Shown here: positions 33,555 through 43,831 of the stretch, one piece after another
Position numbering within the stretch: the stretch's first letter is position 1
Layout: each line of letters begins with the position of its first letter
Assembly: GCF_038397785.1 (NCBI RefSeq)
Contig: NZ_CP151642.1
Location: forward strand, 434,001-498,000
Source of the DNA: Salinibacterium sp. TMP30
Lineage (GTDB): Bacteria > Actinomycetota > Actinomycetes > Actinomycetales > Microbacteriaceae
Reading direction: 5' to 3'
Length of the DNA: 64,000 nt
Translations under genes and position numbers: made by a program
The notes under the pieces: generated by a model
Databases searched by the model: none
What the model was told of the DNA's origin: nothing
Seen by the model: only the letters and a program-made list of their open reading frames with translations

Positions 33555-36500
33555 ATGCTTACCCGACACGCCCATTCCCGTGCGCGGAAACATGCCGACG
33601 GTCGAGCGCGCCCGCTTCGGAAGTCGATCTCTGCAGCAACGGCTCTGCTGGTCGTGGCGGCGACGCTCATTCCGACAACCGCGGCGTTCGCTTTTGAGCC
33701 TGCAGCCGTTCGGAACGTCAAGTCAGCGAATGCGACCGTCGTTGGGCCCGGTGACACCTTCAATTGGATGATCGAAGTCGGCTGCTCGGTGCTGACTGAC
33801 GAATGTGTCGATGCAATTCTCACGGACGACATTCCCGCGGATTTCATCGTCCCCGCTCCCGAAGATATTCTCCTGACGCCCGCGCTCAGTGCGTCCGAGC
33901 GCACCATCACTGTGAGCGGGCAAACCGTCACTGTGGCATTTCACCAAGATCTGACAAAGCCGGCCGGCGAAAAGGGCCTCACTAACGGCACCGTCACGGT
34001 GACGATTCCGGTGACTGTACGATCCGACCTGGACTACACGCCGACCCCGCGCACCGTGGAAAACACTTCGGAAATGGTCGCGGAGAACGCCCCCATGCGC
34101 CCCAGTACCGCCTCCGTTCAGATCAACGTTCCGTTGGAACTTGCCACTCAACCCGCAAAGTCGTTTTCGCCTGCGACAAACATTGCGGTAGCGGGCCTCG
34201 GAACTCAACTGACTCTGGGTGGGGCGAACACGTCGAACGCCGCCGTTTCGTCGCTCACGATTCAAGACCCGGTGAACCCGGCAGCGGCAGGCAACATCTT
34301 TCGCACGGCGCTCGAACTGAAGAGTCTGAACTCAGTTTCGTGGCCTGCAGGGGCGACCTCGGCCGTAGTCTCGCTGTGGGACACTTCTCAGCCAACACCG
34401 GCGTGGGTGGATGCTCCTTCCGTCAGTTCTGGTGGCACTCTCGTCTTCCCGGCCGGGGTTAGCCCCGCGGACGCTGGGGGAGTCCGTATAGCTTTCTCCT
34501 CTGGCGCATCCGCCGCTATTCCACGAGCGGCCAGCGCGAACTTCGTACTGGGCCTCGAGAACCGCGTTGGCATCACTCCCGCGTCCTATCCCAACACGTC
34601 GCAATCGGTAGTGGTGCGTGACGCACTTTCGGCAAACAAGCCGGTCACCGCCAACTATGTGGTGACGGCTGCGACGAGTGCCGTTTCTGCCGGAAAGTCG
34701 ATTACACCTGACCGGATGTCGACGGTTGCGTTCGGCGCTAGCGATCTCACCACCGGCACCGTTACTCTCACGGGGGGCAATGCTGGCTCGATTCCGCTCA
34801 CGTCGCTCACCATCTCGGAACCTTCTGACCCGACGCTCGTGGATGGAACTAATCCGCTCGCTCCCGCCCATACCGGCGGCGGACTGATTTTCAGTGGATT
34901 CACCGGGGGCGTTGCCTGGCCAGCAGGCGCAACCGCCGCGAACATCACCTACTATTTTGCCGACGGAACCACCAGTTCGGTGCTCGCGGCGACCGCCCCC
35001 GGACTGCCCGTCGCGGGATCCCCGAAGCGGGTCACCGGATTCAGCGTCACATTCACCGGAACGATGGCGCAGGGAGTCTCCGCAACCGTACCGTTCACGA
35101 TAAAGGCGAATCCGCTGCAGGTTTTCCCCAACCTGAGCGTGCTTTACACCAACCAGATCAAAGTCACTGCGGTTGATAAATACAGCCAGAATGTCGGACC
35201 GAAGTACGCGTCTGACACCGTGACCGTTCTCGCTGAACAGGTTAATCTCGAGACCTCAAAGTCACTCTCTCGCGGTTCCCTCCGGGCCTCAACCGGACAG
35301 TCCACGACAGCGACCCTCACGACTCACATTCTCGACTACCCAAACTCCACGCGCGCGCTCAACCACATCGAGATGATCGATCCGTCAACCGGCACCGGCC
35401 TCACTGACTGGTACCAGCATTTTGATGCCACGAAACTCGTGGTAACCCCCGTACCGGGCGACGCGACCCTCACGATTTCGTACCGTGACTCAGCAGGAAC
35501 GTATACAGCTCTCACTGTGCTCGGCCCGGGAATTCAGAACTACGACATTCCCTCCGGGGTCCGTGACAGCATTTACGGTCTCAAACTCAGCTGGGACAGC
35601 TTTCCGGGGTTTCAGCCAGACCAGACTCTCGTCGCGAACGTCGAATATGCGCTCCGCTCGACGCTCAGAGACACCGCAACTCCGCTGCCAAATGCGGCAG
35701 CGGTAGTGGAGAATTGCAGCGCCTCCAGCGGAACTAGTGGCGCAGGCGCAACAGCCTTGTCCTCCAACAACGCCGTCGCTAACCCCTGCCCGACCGTCAC
35801 GCTGGTTCCCTTTGACAATTCAGGGAGCGGGGGCGCAGCGAACCTACTCGACAAGAACTTCATCAACACAAACAACAACAACAGCCAAAGTGTGATGAAC
35901 ACTCGCAACAGCGAGAGCACGCGGGCACGACTCTCGTGGTCAACGGACGGTTACACCGGAGTGAACCAGATGGTGGTCTATGACGGGGCTGTCGATGCTT
36001 CGGGAAACCCAGACCCGGCTGCGTTTGCCAAAGGAATGTACGACGCCTACAACCTGACTCAGATTCCCAAGATCAACGTCGTCGACCCGCTCGTGAAGTA
36101 CGACAAGGTCGCCATCGAGTTCTTCAGCACGACGAGCTCGACCTGGGTCACGATCGCCGGATACTGCACGGTTGCAGCGCCCTGCGAAGGCGGCACAGCA
36201 GCCACTCGCCTTCTCTCGACCGCGCAACAGGCCGACTTCGTCGCTGTCCGGTTCACGTTCACGGAGGGTGCGAATCGTCCGGGGCTTGCTCCTGCCCCCG
36301 GCAGCGGCGTTGCCGACTCCATCGGCAATAACCGGAACATCGACCTCGTGTTCCAAATGCGAGACACTCTGCGCAGCAATTCGGCGTCGCCGGTCGTTGA
36401 CGGCTATCGCTACAACGCCAATGTGACGACGGCGACACTGCCCGCTCTCGGGCATAGCGTCATTAGAAACGATGCGTGGTCGCAGGCGACTCTCGCGGTC

Positions 36501-39500
36501 GGTGGTCCGCTCACGGATCGAGCAGCCGACACCCTCGAGCTTCGTGACCCGCCGCTTGCCGTTTCGGCTAACAAGACGTGGACGGGTGGCCCGATTCCGA
36601 TCCCCGATTCCTCAGTAACATCGCAACCCTCAAGCCGGGTTACGCTCACGGCTGTAAACCAGACGGCCGCAAAAGTGAACTCGCTGACGATTAGCGAACC
36701 GAACACCTCAGTAGCGACGCCCAACGATTCGCCCTTCGAGGACTGGAACCTTACGCGGTTCCAGTCAGTTACTCACCCGTCTGGTGCGACGGGCCTCACT
36801 GTCACCGTCATCCGGTCTACCGGCGGAAACCTCACCGTGACCGGCTCAAACTTGACCACCGTTACCTCAACAGTTCTCGGCTGGTCTGCCGCGCAGCTCG
36901 CCGATGCGACGGCGTTCACGTTCGCCTACACGGGCCAGATCAAAGCCAGCAACGGCACAGCGACCATTGTGTTCGACTTGGGACTACGAACGGTAAAGCG
37001 AAGCGGTGGCGCAGTCGTCGCTGGCACGGACTACAACTCAACGCAGGCGACCGTTGCTGACACCCGATGGGACAGCGCGAGCCCAGTGACCGCTCCGACG
37101 TTCAGCGACGCAACACTGTCCGCACGCAAAGGCGCAAACATCGCCCTGGTTGCCACCAACATTGGGGTCTCGACGTCCAAGACATTTGGCAAGACATCCG
37201 AAACCGAACCGAATCGCAGCGTGTTTCCCCTCACGCTTGACGCCACGCCCAGTGGCAGCGAAAGAGTGCAGTCCCTGACCATCACGGATGACCGCGCAAC
37301 GTTCTGGAATGCGTTCAACTTCACCGGAGTCTCGACTGGCACGCCAGTACTCCCCGTGTTCAGCCCAACCTCCTCGGGAAGCGCAACCGTGATTCAGGTC
37401 GAGGCCTGTGTCAGCGGAACGTGGACCGCATCTACCGTCGCAAGCACTCCAGGCTCCGGCTGTGTCGACCGCGGCGGTTCATGGGTTGGCGCCGGAACGT
37501 GGAAGACTGCTGCTCAAGCGCAGGCGAACTTCTTGCCTACCGGGGTAACTGCAAGTCAGGTTGAAGGTCTCCGGTTCACGGTGAAACGACTTGACAACTC
37601 GCAGTGGGAGAACCCACAGGCACCAAAGGTGAGCATCCCGATCCTCGTCCAACGACGAGTCGATCTGCGCACAGGGGATCCGGTTCGCACAGACCTAGCA
37701 GGCAATGCGGCGTCGCCAGGCGAAGCTGACGCTGGCATCACCACGAACTCGCTTCGTGCCGATGTGCTCGGAATCTGGGACAAGACGGCAACCGCGAACA
37801 ACTCGGCCACGTACCTGTTCAAGCATGCGACCACAGGCGTGCAGGTGCAAAAGCGCCCGACGGGTGTGAAAGCGCCTGGTCGTCTCTTCGACTACACGCT
37901 CACGGTGACCAACACCGGAACCTGGCCCATCCTGAACCCGATCATCACCGACTACCTGCCCAGTGACGCCACTGGCGCACAGCTCATCTTTGACCAAGAC
38001 AAACCGTGGACCTACAAGTACGCGCTGTCGGGTGCCGCGCCAGCACCGGTTAACGGAACTGCTCTGCCTACCGGTACTAGCGGCCCGAATGTTGATGTCA
38101 CTGCGGATTCCTTTGGTCCGACCGAAATCCAGTTCACCTTCCCGACCGGGTCGGTATTGGAAGTCGGACAGGTCTACGTGATCACTATCCCGATGATGTT
38201 CCGTCCCGGCCTTGTCAACGACACCAATGTCACGAACAGGTTCGGAATCAGTGGCGATCGCGCATTTGATACCTGCACCGCCCCCGCAGGGTTCACCGCG
38301 AGCTATGACGCACCGAGCGGCGAGTGCTCTACCGCAACGACGGTCCGTCCATCCGAACAGGCTGCGCTTCGGGCGCTCATGACGGTAAAGGCCGAGCTCG
38401 ACGCTGATTACCCGACCGATCAAGGTTTCATCGGGGGAACGAACGCGGACTGCACAGCGGCAAAGAGCAGTGCCGGCTTCTCCCAACTTCCCTGTATCCC
38501 CCTGACGCTTCCCGGCCAGAAGGAAACCTGGCGCCTGACCGCGCAAAACACCGGGACAACCAACATGCCGCGGCTAGTGCTCTCGACAAGGCTCCCGGAT
38601 GTGAGTGACCAGACAATCCTCGACGGGTTTGTGCGCGACTCACGCTGGGCCGCCGGCTTCGCAGACGAGATCACGGCAAACATTGGCATCCCCGGCGCCA
38701 CGATGACCGTGTACTACACGACGGCAGCAGCGCCCTGTAAAGCGGTACTGCAGACTCCGTCGAACGCGAACGCGTGCGGTAATGACCCGGCAACAGGATG
38801 GGCCGTCTGGACCGCCGGCGCCCTCGCTGACCCGACTGTCGTCACTGGGCTCCAATTCGTGATCGACTTCGCTGACGCAGAGCTGTTCAAGCCGGCCGAC
38901 ACGGTCACCATCGATATCGTGACCCGAACCGCTGCGCTGTCAGCGACACCGGGGGCAAACACGACGGCACAGAACTCACTGTCGGCATCCGCGATCACGA
39001 GAACCGGTGCGACCGATACGCGGGTCACGGCACTCGACTACTCGGTCGTTTCCGTTGCGTTGGCCACAGGTGGTCTTCGCCTAGAAAAGGACATCACTGG
39101 CCCTGCAGCATCGTTCATCCCTAACGGTCAGACCTTCGCGGGCAAGCTCGTCTGTACGTCTCTGACCGAGACGATCGAGCGCGATTACACCATGACGGTA
39201 GACACCACTACGGTGCCAGAGACGGTTCCGGTAGTGACATTCAACGACCTGCCTGGTGGTGCTGACTGCACTGTGACCGAGACCACGGCAAGCGGTCAGA
39301 CTAGTTACACCGCAACGACAGTGACAATCGATCCGCTGATCACCGATCCCGCAGTCTTCCCGATGGTGACCTTGACCAATGACTACCAGCTGGCTGGTCT
39401 CACGGTGGCGAAGACGGTCACCACAACGGCCCCGGTTATCCCGACGGAGTTCGCATTTACCGTGAGCTGCACGTTCCTGGGTGTGGCTGTTCCGCTTTCG

Positions 39501-40979
39501 CTGGCGGATGCATCGTTCACGTTAGACGACACCGAGTCCCGCACCATTACAGGGATTCCGGTGAACTCCAACTGTGTTGTGACAGAAACCGACCCGAAGA
39601 GCGCTGACGCAACGATCATGACGGCGAGTACAGACTCGACGCACGCCGGATCGAGTGTCTCCGTCGACAACACCGCTCGCACTGCGACCTTCACTAGGTT
39701 GAGCCCGAACGGCGTCGGCGGTGTGATCACGAACACGGCCAATGCCAATAACAGGTTTGACGCCCCCGCAGCCCTCATAGTCACGAAGAAGCTACTCGGC
39801 GACGGCGCAGCCCAGTTCGGTGAAGACAAGACCTTCAACGTGGCCGTGTTGTGCACCTTTGGGGCGACCACCCAGTATGACGATTCTGTGCTGTTGAATG
39901 CGGGCAACGCTTGGCAGGTGGTGCTCGAGAACATCATCGCGGACTCAGATTGCACTTTCACCGAGTCGACTCTTCAGGGTGCGGATGCCGTAGTCATTAC
40001 GCCGAATGACGGTAGCGACGCGACCGTTGGGCAACTCACAGTGCCCGCGCCGACACTCGCAGTGCCGTCTCCGGTCGTTAATATTGATGTCACCAACTGG
40101 TTCCTGACTGGCTCAGTAGAGGTCACCAAGACGTTTGCGGGAGACCGTGGCGCGATCGACAAGTTTGCGCGCAACCCCGTACCTGAGATCGAGTTCGAGT
40201 TCAGCCTGAGCTGTCTGCGTGACGGGGAAAGCGTTGTCATTCCCGGCGGGGCAACTCGCACGGTGACGGCAGCATCCCCGGTCGCGGATTACACCGGCCT
40301 TGCTTCTGGAGCGGAATGTGCGCTTACAGAAACCCGCACAGGGGGCGCAAGCATCACAAGAGTTCTGGACGAAAACTCCGCAGAGCTCGTCGATGGTGAA
40401 TTCACCATCGCGGTCGACAACACCGTGCTGACAGTCGATGATCAGGCTCAGCCGGACCTTTCGGTAGAGAACACGTTCCGGTTCGCTGATGTTGCTGCAA
40501 CCAAAAAGGTCATTGATGCGGGCGATGCTGGTTCTCGGTCTGCTGGACCATTTGAACTCACGCTCATCTGCACGCTCGACGACAGGGACATCAGTGCCGC
40601 GGAGAACGCCGCACAGTCCATCCTGAACGGTGAGACTGTCATCTGGACAGAACTCGCCGAGGGAGCGGACTGCACGATCGTGGAGACAGTCACGGGAGGT
40701 GCGACCCAGACAACGACGACGCTGATGGCGGCTGACCGCAGCGCTGGACCCTCAGTTGAGGGAACTTCGGTGACACTCCTGCCACTGCGCTGGACCGGTG
40801 CCGATGCGCCCAACGCGATTACCTTCACGAACTCGTTCCGCCTCGCCTACACCGGTTCAGGTTCAGGTTCCGCGTCGCTCGTGATGCTGCCGCTGGGGCT
40901 GATCCTGGTGGGTGGACTGTTCCTTGGTTTGGTGGCCATCAAGCGTCGTAGTCACCGAGAGACAGCGGCAACCAAGTAG
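33555..40979 (+). CDS. Giant LAYTG-anchored surface protein with repeated beta-domains
   Basis: About 2,474 residues from ATG 33555 (GAGGT 8 bases upstream; GTG 33540 adds five residues). A basic N-region and hydrophobic core (ISAATALLVVAATLIPTTAAFA) form a signal peptide. Most of the length is repeated immunoglobulin-like modules that begin with K-S/T-F/I and carry SLTIxEPS or NPIITDYLPSD endings (DUF11-like). About residues 1840-2425 hold five DUF5979-like domains, each with a CxVTET or CTFTES motif (GADCTVTETTASG, SNCVVTETDP, SDCTFTEST, AECALTETRTGG, ADCTIVETVTGG). The end is LAYTG, Gly/Ser linker, hydrophobic helix and KRRSHRETAATK: a sortase signal of the LAxTG type used by class E sortases. 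Codon use and composition (Thr/Ala/Ser-rich, few Lys) fit an exported adhesin. No sortase gene is in the window. Confidence 0.92.
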   Translation: MLTRHAHSRARKHADGRARPLRKSISAATALLVVAATLIPTTAAFAFEPAAVRNVKSANATVVGPGDTFNWMIEVGCSVLTDECVDAILTDDIPADFIVPAPEDILLTPALSASERTITVSGQTVTVAFHQDLTKPAGEKGLTNGTVTVTIPVTVRSDLDYTPTPRTVENTSEMVAENAPMRPSTASVQINVPLELATQPAKSFSPATNIAVAGLGTQLTLGGANTSNAAVSSLTIQDPVNPAAAGNIFRTALELKSLNSVSWPAGATSAVVSLWDTSQPTPAWVDAPSVSSGGTLVFPAGVSPADAGGVRIAFSSGASAAIPRAASANFVLGLENRVGITPASYPNTSQSVVVRDALSANKPVTANYVVTAATSAVSAGKSITPDRMSTVAFGASDLTTGTVTLTGGNAGSIPLTSLTISEPSDPTLVDGTNPLAPAHTGGGLIFSGFTGGVAWPAGATAANITYYFADGTTSSVLAATAPGLPVAGSPKRVTGFSVTFTGTMAQGVSATVPFTIKANPLQVFPNLSVLYTNQIKVTAVDKYSQNVGPKYASDTVTVLAEQVNLETSKSLSRGSLRASTGQSTTATLTTHILDYPNSTRALNHIEMIDPSTGTGLTDWYQHFDATKLVVTPVPGDATLTISYRDSAGTYTALTVLGPGIQNYDIPSGVRDSIYGLKLSWDSFPGFQPDQTLVANVEYALRSTLRDTATPLPNAAAVVENCSASSGTSGAGATALSSNNAVANPCPTVTLVPFDNSGSGGAANLLDKNFINTNNNNSQSVMNTRNSESTRARLSWSTDGYTGVNQMVVYDGAVDASGNPDPAAFAKGMYDAYNLTQIPKINVVDPLVKYDKVAIEFFSTTSSTWVTIAGYCTVAAPCEGGTAATRLLSTAQQADFVAVRFTFTEGANRPGLAPAPGSGVADSIGNNRNIDLVFQMRDTLRSNSASPVVDGYRYNANVTTATLPALGHSVIRNDAWSQATLAVGGPLTDRAADTLELRDPPLAVSANKTWTGGPIPIPDSSVTSQPSSRVTLTAVNQTAAKVNSLTISEPNTSVATPNDSPFEDWNLTRFQSVTHPSGATGLTVTVIRSTGGNLTVTGSNLTTVTSTVLGWSAAQLADATAFTFAYTGQIKASNGTATIVFDLGLRTVKRSGGAVVAGTDYNSTQATVADTRWDSASPVTAPTFSDATLSARKGANIALVATNIGVSTSKTFGKTSETEPNRSVFPLTLDATPSGSERVQSLTITDDRATFWNAFNFTGVSTGTPVLPVFSPTSSGSATVIQVEACVSGTWTASTVASTPGSGCVDRGGSWVGAGTWKTAAQAQANFLPTGVTASQVEGLRFTVKRLDNSQWENPQAPKVSIPILVQRRVDLRTGDPVRTDLAGNAASPGEADAGITTNSLRADVLGIWDKTATANNSATYLFKHATTGVQVQKRPTGVKAPGRLFDYTLTVTNTGTWPILNPIITDYLPSDATGAQLIFDQDKPWTYKYALSGAAPAPVNGTALPTGTSGPNVDVTADSFGPTEIQFTFPTGSVLEVGQVYVITIPMMFRPGLVNDTNVTNRFGISGDRAFDTCTAPAGFTASYDAPSGECSTATTVRPSEQAALRALMTVKAELDADYPTDQGFIGGTNADCTAAKSSAGFSQLPCIPLTLPGQKETWRLTAQNTGTTNMPRLVLSTRLPDVSDQTILDGFVRDSRWAAGFADEITANIGIPGATMTVYYTTAAAPCKAVLQTPSNANACGNDPATGWAVWTAGALADPTVVTGLQFVIDFADAELFKPADTVTIDIVTRTAALSATPGANTTAQNSLSASAITRTGATDTRVTALDYSVVSVALATGGLRLEKDITGPAASFIPNGQTFAGKLVCTSLTETIERDYTMTVDTTTVPETVPVVTFNDLPGGADCTVTETTASGQTSYTATTVTIDPLITDPAVFPMVTLTNDYQLAGLTVAKTVTTTAPVIPTEFAFTVSCTFLGVAVPLSLADASFTLDDTESRTITGIPVNSNCVVTETDPKSADATIMTASTDSTHAGSSVSVDNTARTATFTRLSPNGVGGVITNTANANNRFDAPAALIVTKKLLGDGAAQFGEDKTFNVAVLCTFGATTQYDDSVLLNAGNAWQVVLENIIADSDCTFTESTLQGADAVVITPNDGSDATVGQLTVPAPTLAVPSPVVNIDVTNWFLTGSVEVTKTFAGDRGAIDKFARNPVPEIEFEFSLSCLRDGESVVIPGGATRTVTAASPVADYTGLASGAECALTETRTGGASITRVLDENSAELVDGEFTIAVDNTVLTVDDQAQPDLSVENTFRFADVAATKKVIDAGDAGSRSAGPFELTLICTLDDRDISAAENAAQSILNGETVIWTELAEGADCTIVETVTGGATQTTTTLMAADRSAGPSVEGTSVTLLPLRWTGADAPNAITFTNSFRLAYTGSGSGSASLVMLPLGLILVGGLFLGLVAIKRRSHRETAATK

Positions 40980-41053
40980 CGTTACCTCTATCGGTGCACG
41001 GGTGGGCTGTGATGAGCACAGTCGCGTGGTCGCCACGAAAGGCGCGGCATCCC

Positions 41054-43576
41054 ATGAAGCTGGTCGTTGTTGGAGGAGTTGCGGGAGGGGCATCCGTTGC
41101 CGCCCGCGCACGCAGGCTTGACGAGAGTGCAGACATTGTTGTGCTAGAGCGCGGCCATCACGTCTCATTCGCGAACTGCGGGTTGCCGTACCACATTGGT
41201 GAAATCATCACCGAGCGCGATCGGCTGCTGCTTCAAACGCCGGAGAGCCTGCGCGAGTCCCTCAATATTGACGTGCGCATTGCCAGCGAAGTCACCTCAA
41301 TCGACCGAACAGCCAAGACGGTCACAGTGCGAGAAGTGGACACCGGCCGCGAATACGTCGAAAGCTACGACAACCTCGCCCTCTGCACCGGAGCAGAAGC
41401 AATCCGCCCGCCCCTGCCGGGAATCGACCTGCCAGAACTCCACGTTCTGCGCCGCATCGGCGACATGGATGTCATCAAAGCCGAACTCGATGCCGACCTT
41501 GCGCTTGCTTCCAGCGGCGCTCGCGGTCCGGTCCGCTGTGTCGTCATCGGCGCCGGTTACATCGGCCTCGAAATGGCGGAGAACCTCAAACACCGTGGGG
41601 CGATCGTGGATGTCGTGGAGATGAGCGACCAGATTCTCCCGCCGCTCGACCACGAGATGTCCGTTCCCGTCGAACACCACCTGCGCAGTCGGGGGATCAG
41701 TCTCCACCTTTCCACCGGGGCTGCAGCTTTCACCCGGCGTGACGGTGACGGAATCACGGTAGAGCTCACCAACTCGACCAGTCTTGACGCGGATGTTGTC
41801 ATCCTCTCGGTGGGAGTCCGACCCAGTGTCGACCTGGCCCGGGCTGCAGGGCTCGAACTGGGTGAGCATGGTGGACTGTCTGTCGACACCCACATGCGCA
41901 CGTCTGACCCCAATATTTGGGCTGCTGGTGACTCGGTCGAAACGCCAAACACTGTACTGCCCGGCTCGTGGCTTGCTCCGCTAGCAGGGCCCGCTAATAG
42001 GGAAGCCCGCGTCGCTGCGGAAAACATCTGCGGGCGTGACACGGAGTACACGTCCACTCAGGGCACCTCCATCGTGAAGGTGTTCGAGATGGTCGCGGGT
42101 GGAACCGGCGCGACCGAACGCCAACTGCTCGCCGCGAATGTTCCTTACCGCGCCGTGCACGTGCATCCGTCGGGTCATGCCGGCTACTACCCGGGCACGG
42201 CGATGATGCACATCAAGCTCCTCTTCGCGCCCGATGCCGGAACAGTGCTCGGTGCACAGGTCACCGGGTTTGATGGGGTCGACAAGCGACTCGACGTCTT
42301 CGCCACCGCACTTCGGGCTGGACTAACCGTGTGGGATCTCCAAGAGCTCGAACTTGCTTACGCCCCACCGTTCGGCTCAGCGAAAGACCCGGTCAACATG
42401 GCCGGCTTCGTTGCCAGCAATGTGCTGCTCGGTGACCTGAACCTTTGGTATGCGCAGGATTATCCCCATGCCACAGAGGGTGCACGCATCATTGACGTTC
42501 GCACCCTGGAAGAGTTCTCCATCTTCCACCTCCCCGGCGCCGAGAATGTGCCGCTCGCCACACTGCGCACCGACACCGGCGACTGGGACAGGGCAACGGG
42601 GCTTCGCCTCTACTGCTCGGTGGGCTTCCGCAGTTACCTCGCGTACCGCATCCTCGTGCAGCTTGGTTTCACGGATGTCGCAACGCTGTCGGGCGGATCC
42701 GAAACGTTCCGTGCGTGGCATGAGGTTGAACCGCTCCAGGATGGCCCTGTCGAGCCGGAAACTTCGTACGCCGAAGCAGCCGAAACTCTCAACGCCGCTC
42801 GAGTCGCAGCGCACCTCGCGAACGGTACCGGTGTCTCGGTCAACCTCGACTGCACCGGGCTCGCCTGCCCTGGCCCGATCATGAAGCTTTCCACGGAGAT
42901 GAAGGGTCTCAATCTTGGCGACCAGATCGTGGTCCATGTGTCTGACCCCGGATTCGCAAGCGACGCACCAGCGTGGGTGCGCCGTAATGGTCACGAACTT
43001 CTCGCCATCGAACCGGAGGGGCCCGGCTATGTTGCCACCATCCGAAAGGTTGGCCCAGAAGCGCTCGCGCTCGCCGGTGGGGGAGCGGTCGTTGCAGTGC
43101 CCGCCACACCGAAGATCTCGTTTGTGGTGTTCTCTGGTGACCTTGACAAGCTGATAGCCGCGTTCATCATCGCCAACGGGGCGATCTCGATGGGCGAAGA
43201 AGTGTCAATGTTCTTCACTTTCTGGGGGCTCAACTCGCTGCGCAAGCAGAAGCCACCGAAGCGTCAACGCAAAACCATGGACAAACTGTTCGCCGGGATG
43301 ATGCCCGCCGGAGCCGATAAGCTCACCCTCTCCCAAATGCACATGATGGGGGCTGGAACAGCGATGATCAAGAAAACGATGAAAAAGAACGGCGTGCACT
43401 CCCTCCCTGAGCTGATGGAATCCGCAATGGCCGGAGGCGCGCGTGTCATCGGCTGCACGATGACCATGGACCTGCTCGGAATAGCCGAGTCGGACCTCAT
43501 TGACGGTGTCGAGCTTGGCGGCGTTGCTACGTTCTTGGGTGAGGCGGCAGAGTCAACCACTACGCTGTTTATCTAG
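41054..43576 (+). CDS. CoA-disulfide-reductase-like flavoprotein fused to rhodanese, TusA and DsrE domains
   Basis: 840 residues from ATG 41054. Domain order: (1) FAD/NAD(P) pyridine nucleotide-disulfide oxidoreductase, about 1-450, with VVVGGVAGGASVAARARRL and active-site Cys42 in SFANCGLPYHIG, VVIGAGYIGLEMAENL and WAAGDSVE; (2) rhodanese domain about 475-565 with IIDVRTLEEF and active Cys521 in LYCSVGFRSY; (3) TusA-like domain about 595-670 with DCTGLACPGPIM (Cys600 and the CPxP Cys605); (4) DsrE/DsrF-like domain about 690-840 with VVFSGDLDKLIAAFIIANGA and IGCTMTMD (Cys801). Together they look like a persulfide relay that reduces or transfers sulfane sulfur. Starts further upstream (40994) are possible. 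Confidence 0.93.
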   Translation: MKLVVVGGVAGGASVAARARRLDESADIVVLERGHHVSFANCGLPYHIGEIITERDRLLLQTPESLRESLNIDVRIASEVTSIDRTAKTVTVREVDTGREYVESYDNLALCTGAEAIRPPLPGIDLPELHVLRRIGDMDVIKAELDADLALASSGARGPVRCVVIGAGYIGLEMAENLKHRGAIVDVVEMSDQILPPLDHEMSVPVEHHLRSRGISLHLSTGAAAFTRRDGDGITVELTNSTSLDADVVILSVGVRPSVDLARAAGLELGEHGGLSVDTHMRTSDPNIWAAGDSVETPNTVLPGSWLAPLAGPANREARVAAENICGRDTEYTSTQGTSIVKVFEMVAGGTGATERQLLAANVPYRAVHVHPSGHAGYYPGTAMMHIKLLFAPDAGTVLGAQVTGFDGVDKRLDVFATALRAGLTVWDLQELELAYAPPFGSAKDPVNMAGFVASNVLLGDLNLWYAQDYPHATEGARIIDVRTLEEFSIFHLPGAENVPLATLRTDTGDWDRATGLRLYCSVGFRSYLAYRILVQLGFTDVATLSGGSETFRAWHEVEPLQDGPVEPETSYAEAAETLNAARVAAHLANGTGVSVNLDCTGLACPGPIMKLSTEMKGLNLGDQIVVHVSDPGFASDAPAWVRRNGHELLAIEPEGPGYVATIRKVGPEALALAGGGAVVAVPATPKISFVVFSGDLDKLIAAFIIANGAISMGEEVSMFFTFWGLNSLRKQKPPKRQRKTMDKLFAGMMPAGADKLTLSQMHMMGAGTAMIKKTMKKNGVHSLPELMESAMAGGARVIGCTMTMDLLGIAESDLIDGVELGGVATFLGEAAESTTTLFI

Positions 43577-43683
43577 CTGACTAGCCGCACGACTTCATGT
43601 AACTTTCAACGAAACTCGGGAGCGAAAGTCGACCTCGATGGAGAAATTCTGTGCTGCTGAAATTGTCCTGTAGAATCATCGTC

Positions 43684-43802
43684 AACAAGGGGAGTACTCC
43701 CGTCTGCGGTCGGCCCGTCAATACGTATGCATTCTTGCATTCCGGGCCGTCGGTTCTGAGATGATCAGAGCGGAGGAGACCTTGGCGCCATATGTACGCC
43801 AA
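43684..43802 (+). ncRNA. yybP-ykoY manganese riboswitch
   Basis: The 5' part CAACAAGGGGAGTACTCCC carries the conserved GGGGAGTA block, CCGTCAATACG the central CGTCAA, and the 3' part GGAGGAGACCTTG the GAGACCTT block of this family. CAAGG (43686-43690) pairs with CCTTG (43780-43784) as the closing helix, and CGGCCCG (43711-43717) with CGGGCCG (43743-43749) as an internal arm around ATGCA-TGCAT. A TTGGCG/CGCCAA hairpin (43782-43802) then overlaps the 3' strand of the closing helix and could be the expression platform. The position 30 bp before terC is the classical one for Mn2+ control. Confidence 0.85.
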
Positions 43803-43831
43803 ATCTATGCCAACCCCTTTGGAGCATGCTC

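Noticed and set aside
37695-38546. Antisense frames inside the giant surface protein
   Set aside because: Composition follows the third-position pattern of the sense gene; no ribosome sites.
43782-43802. TTGGCG/CGCCAA hairpin as an independent terminator
   Set aside because: No T-run and it overlaps the riboswitch closing strand; better read as the expression platform.
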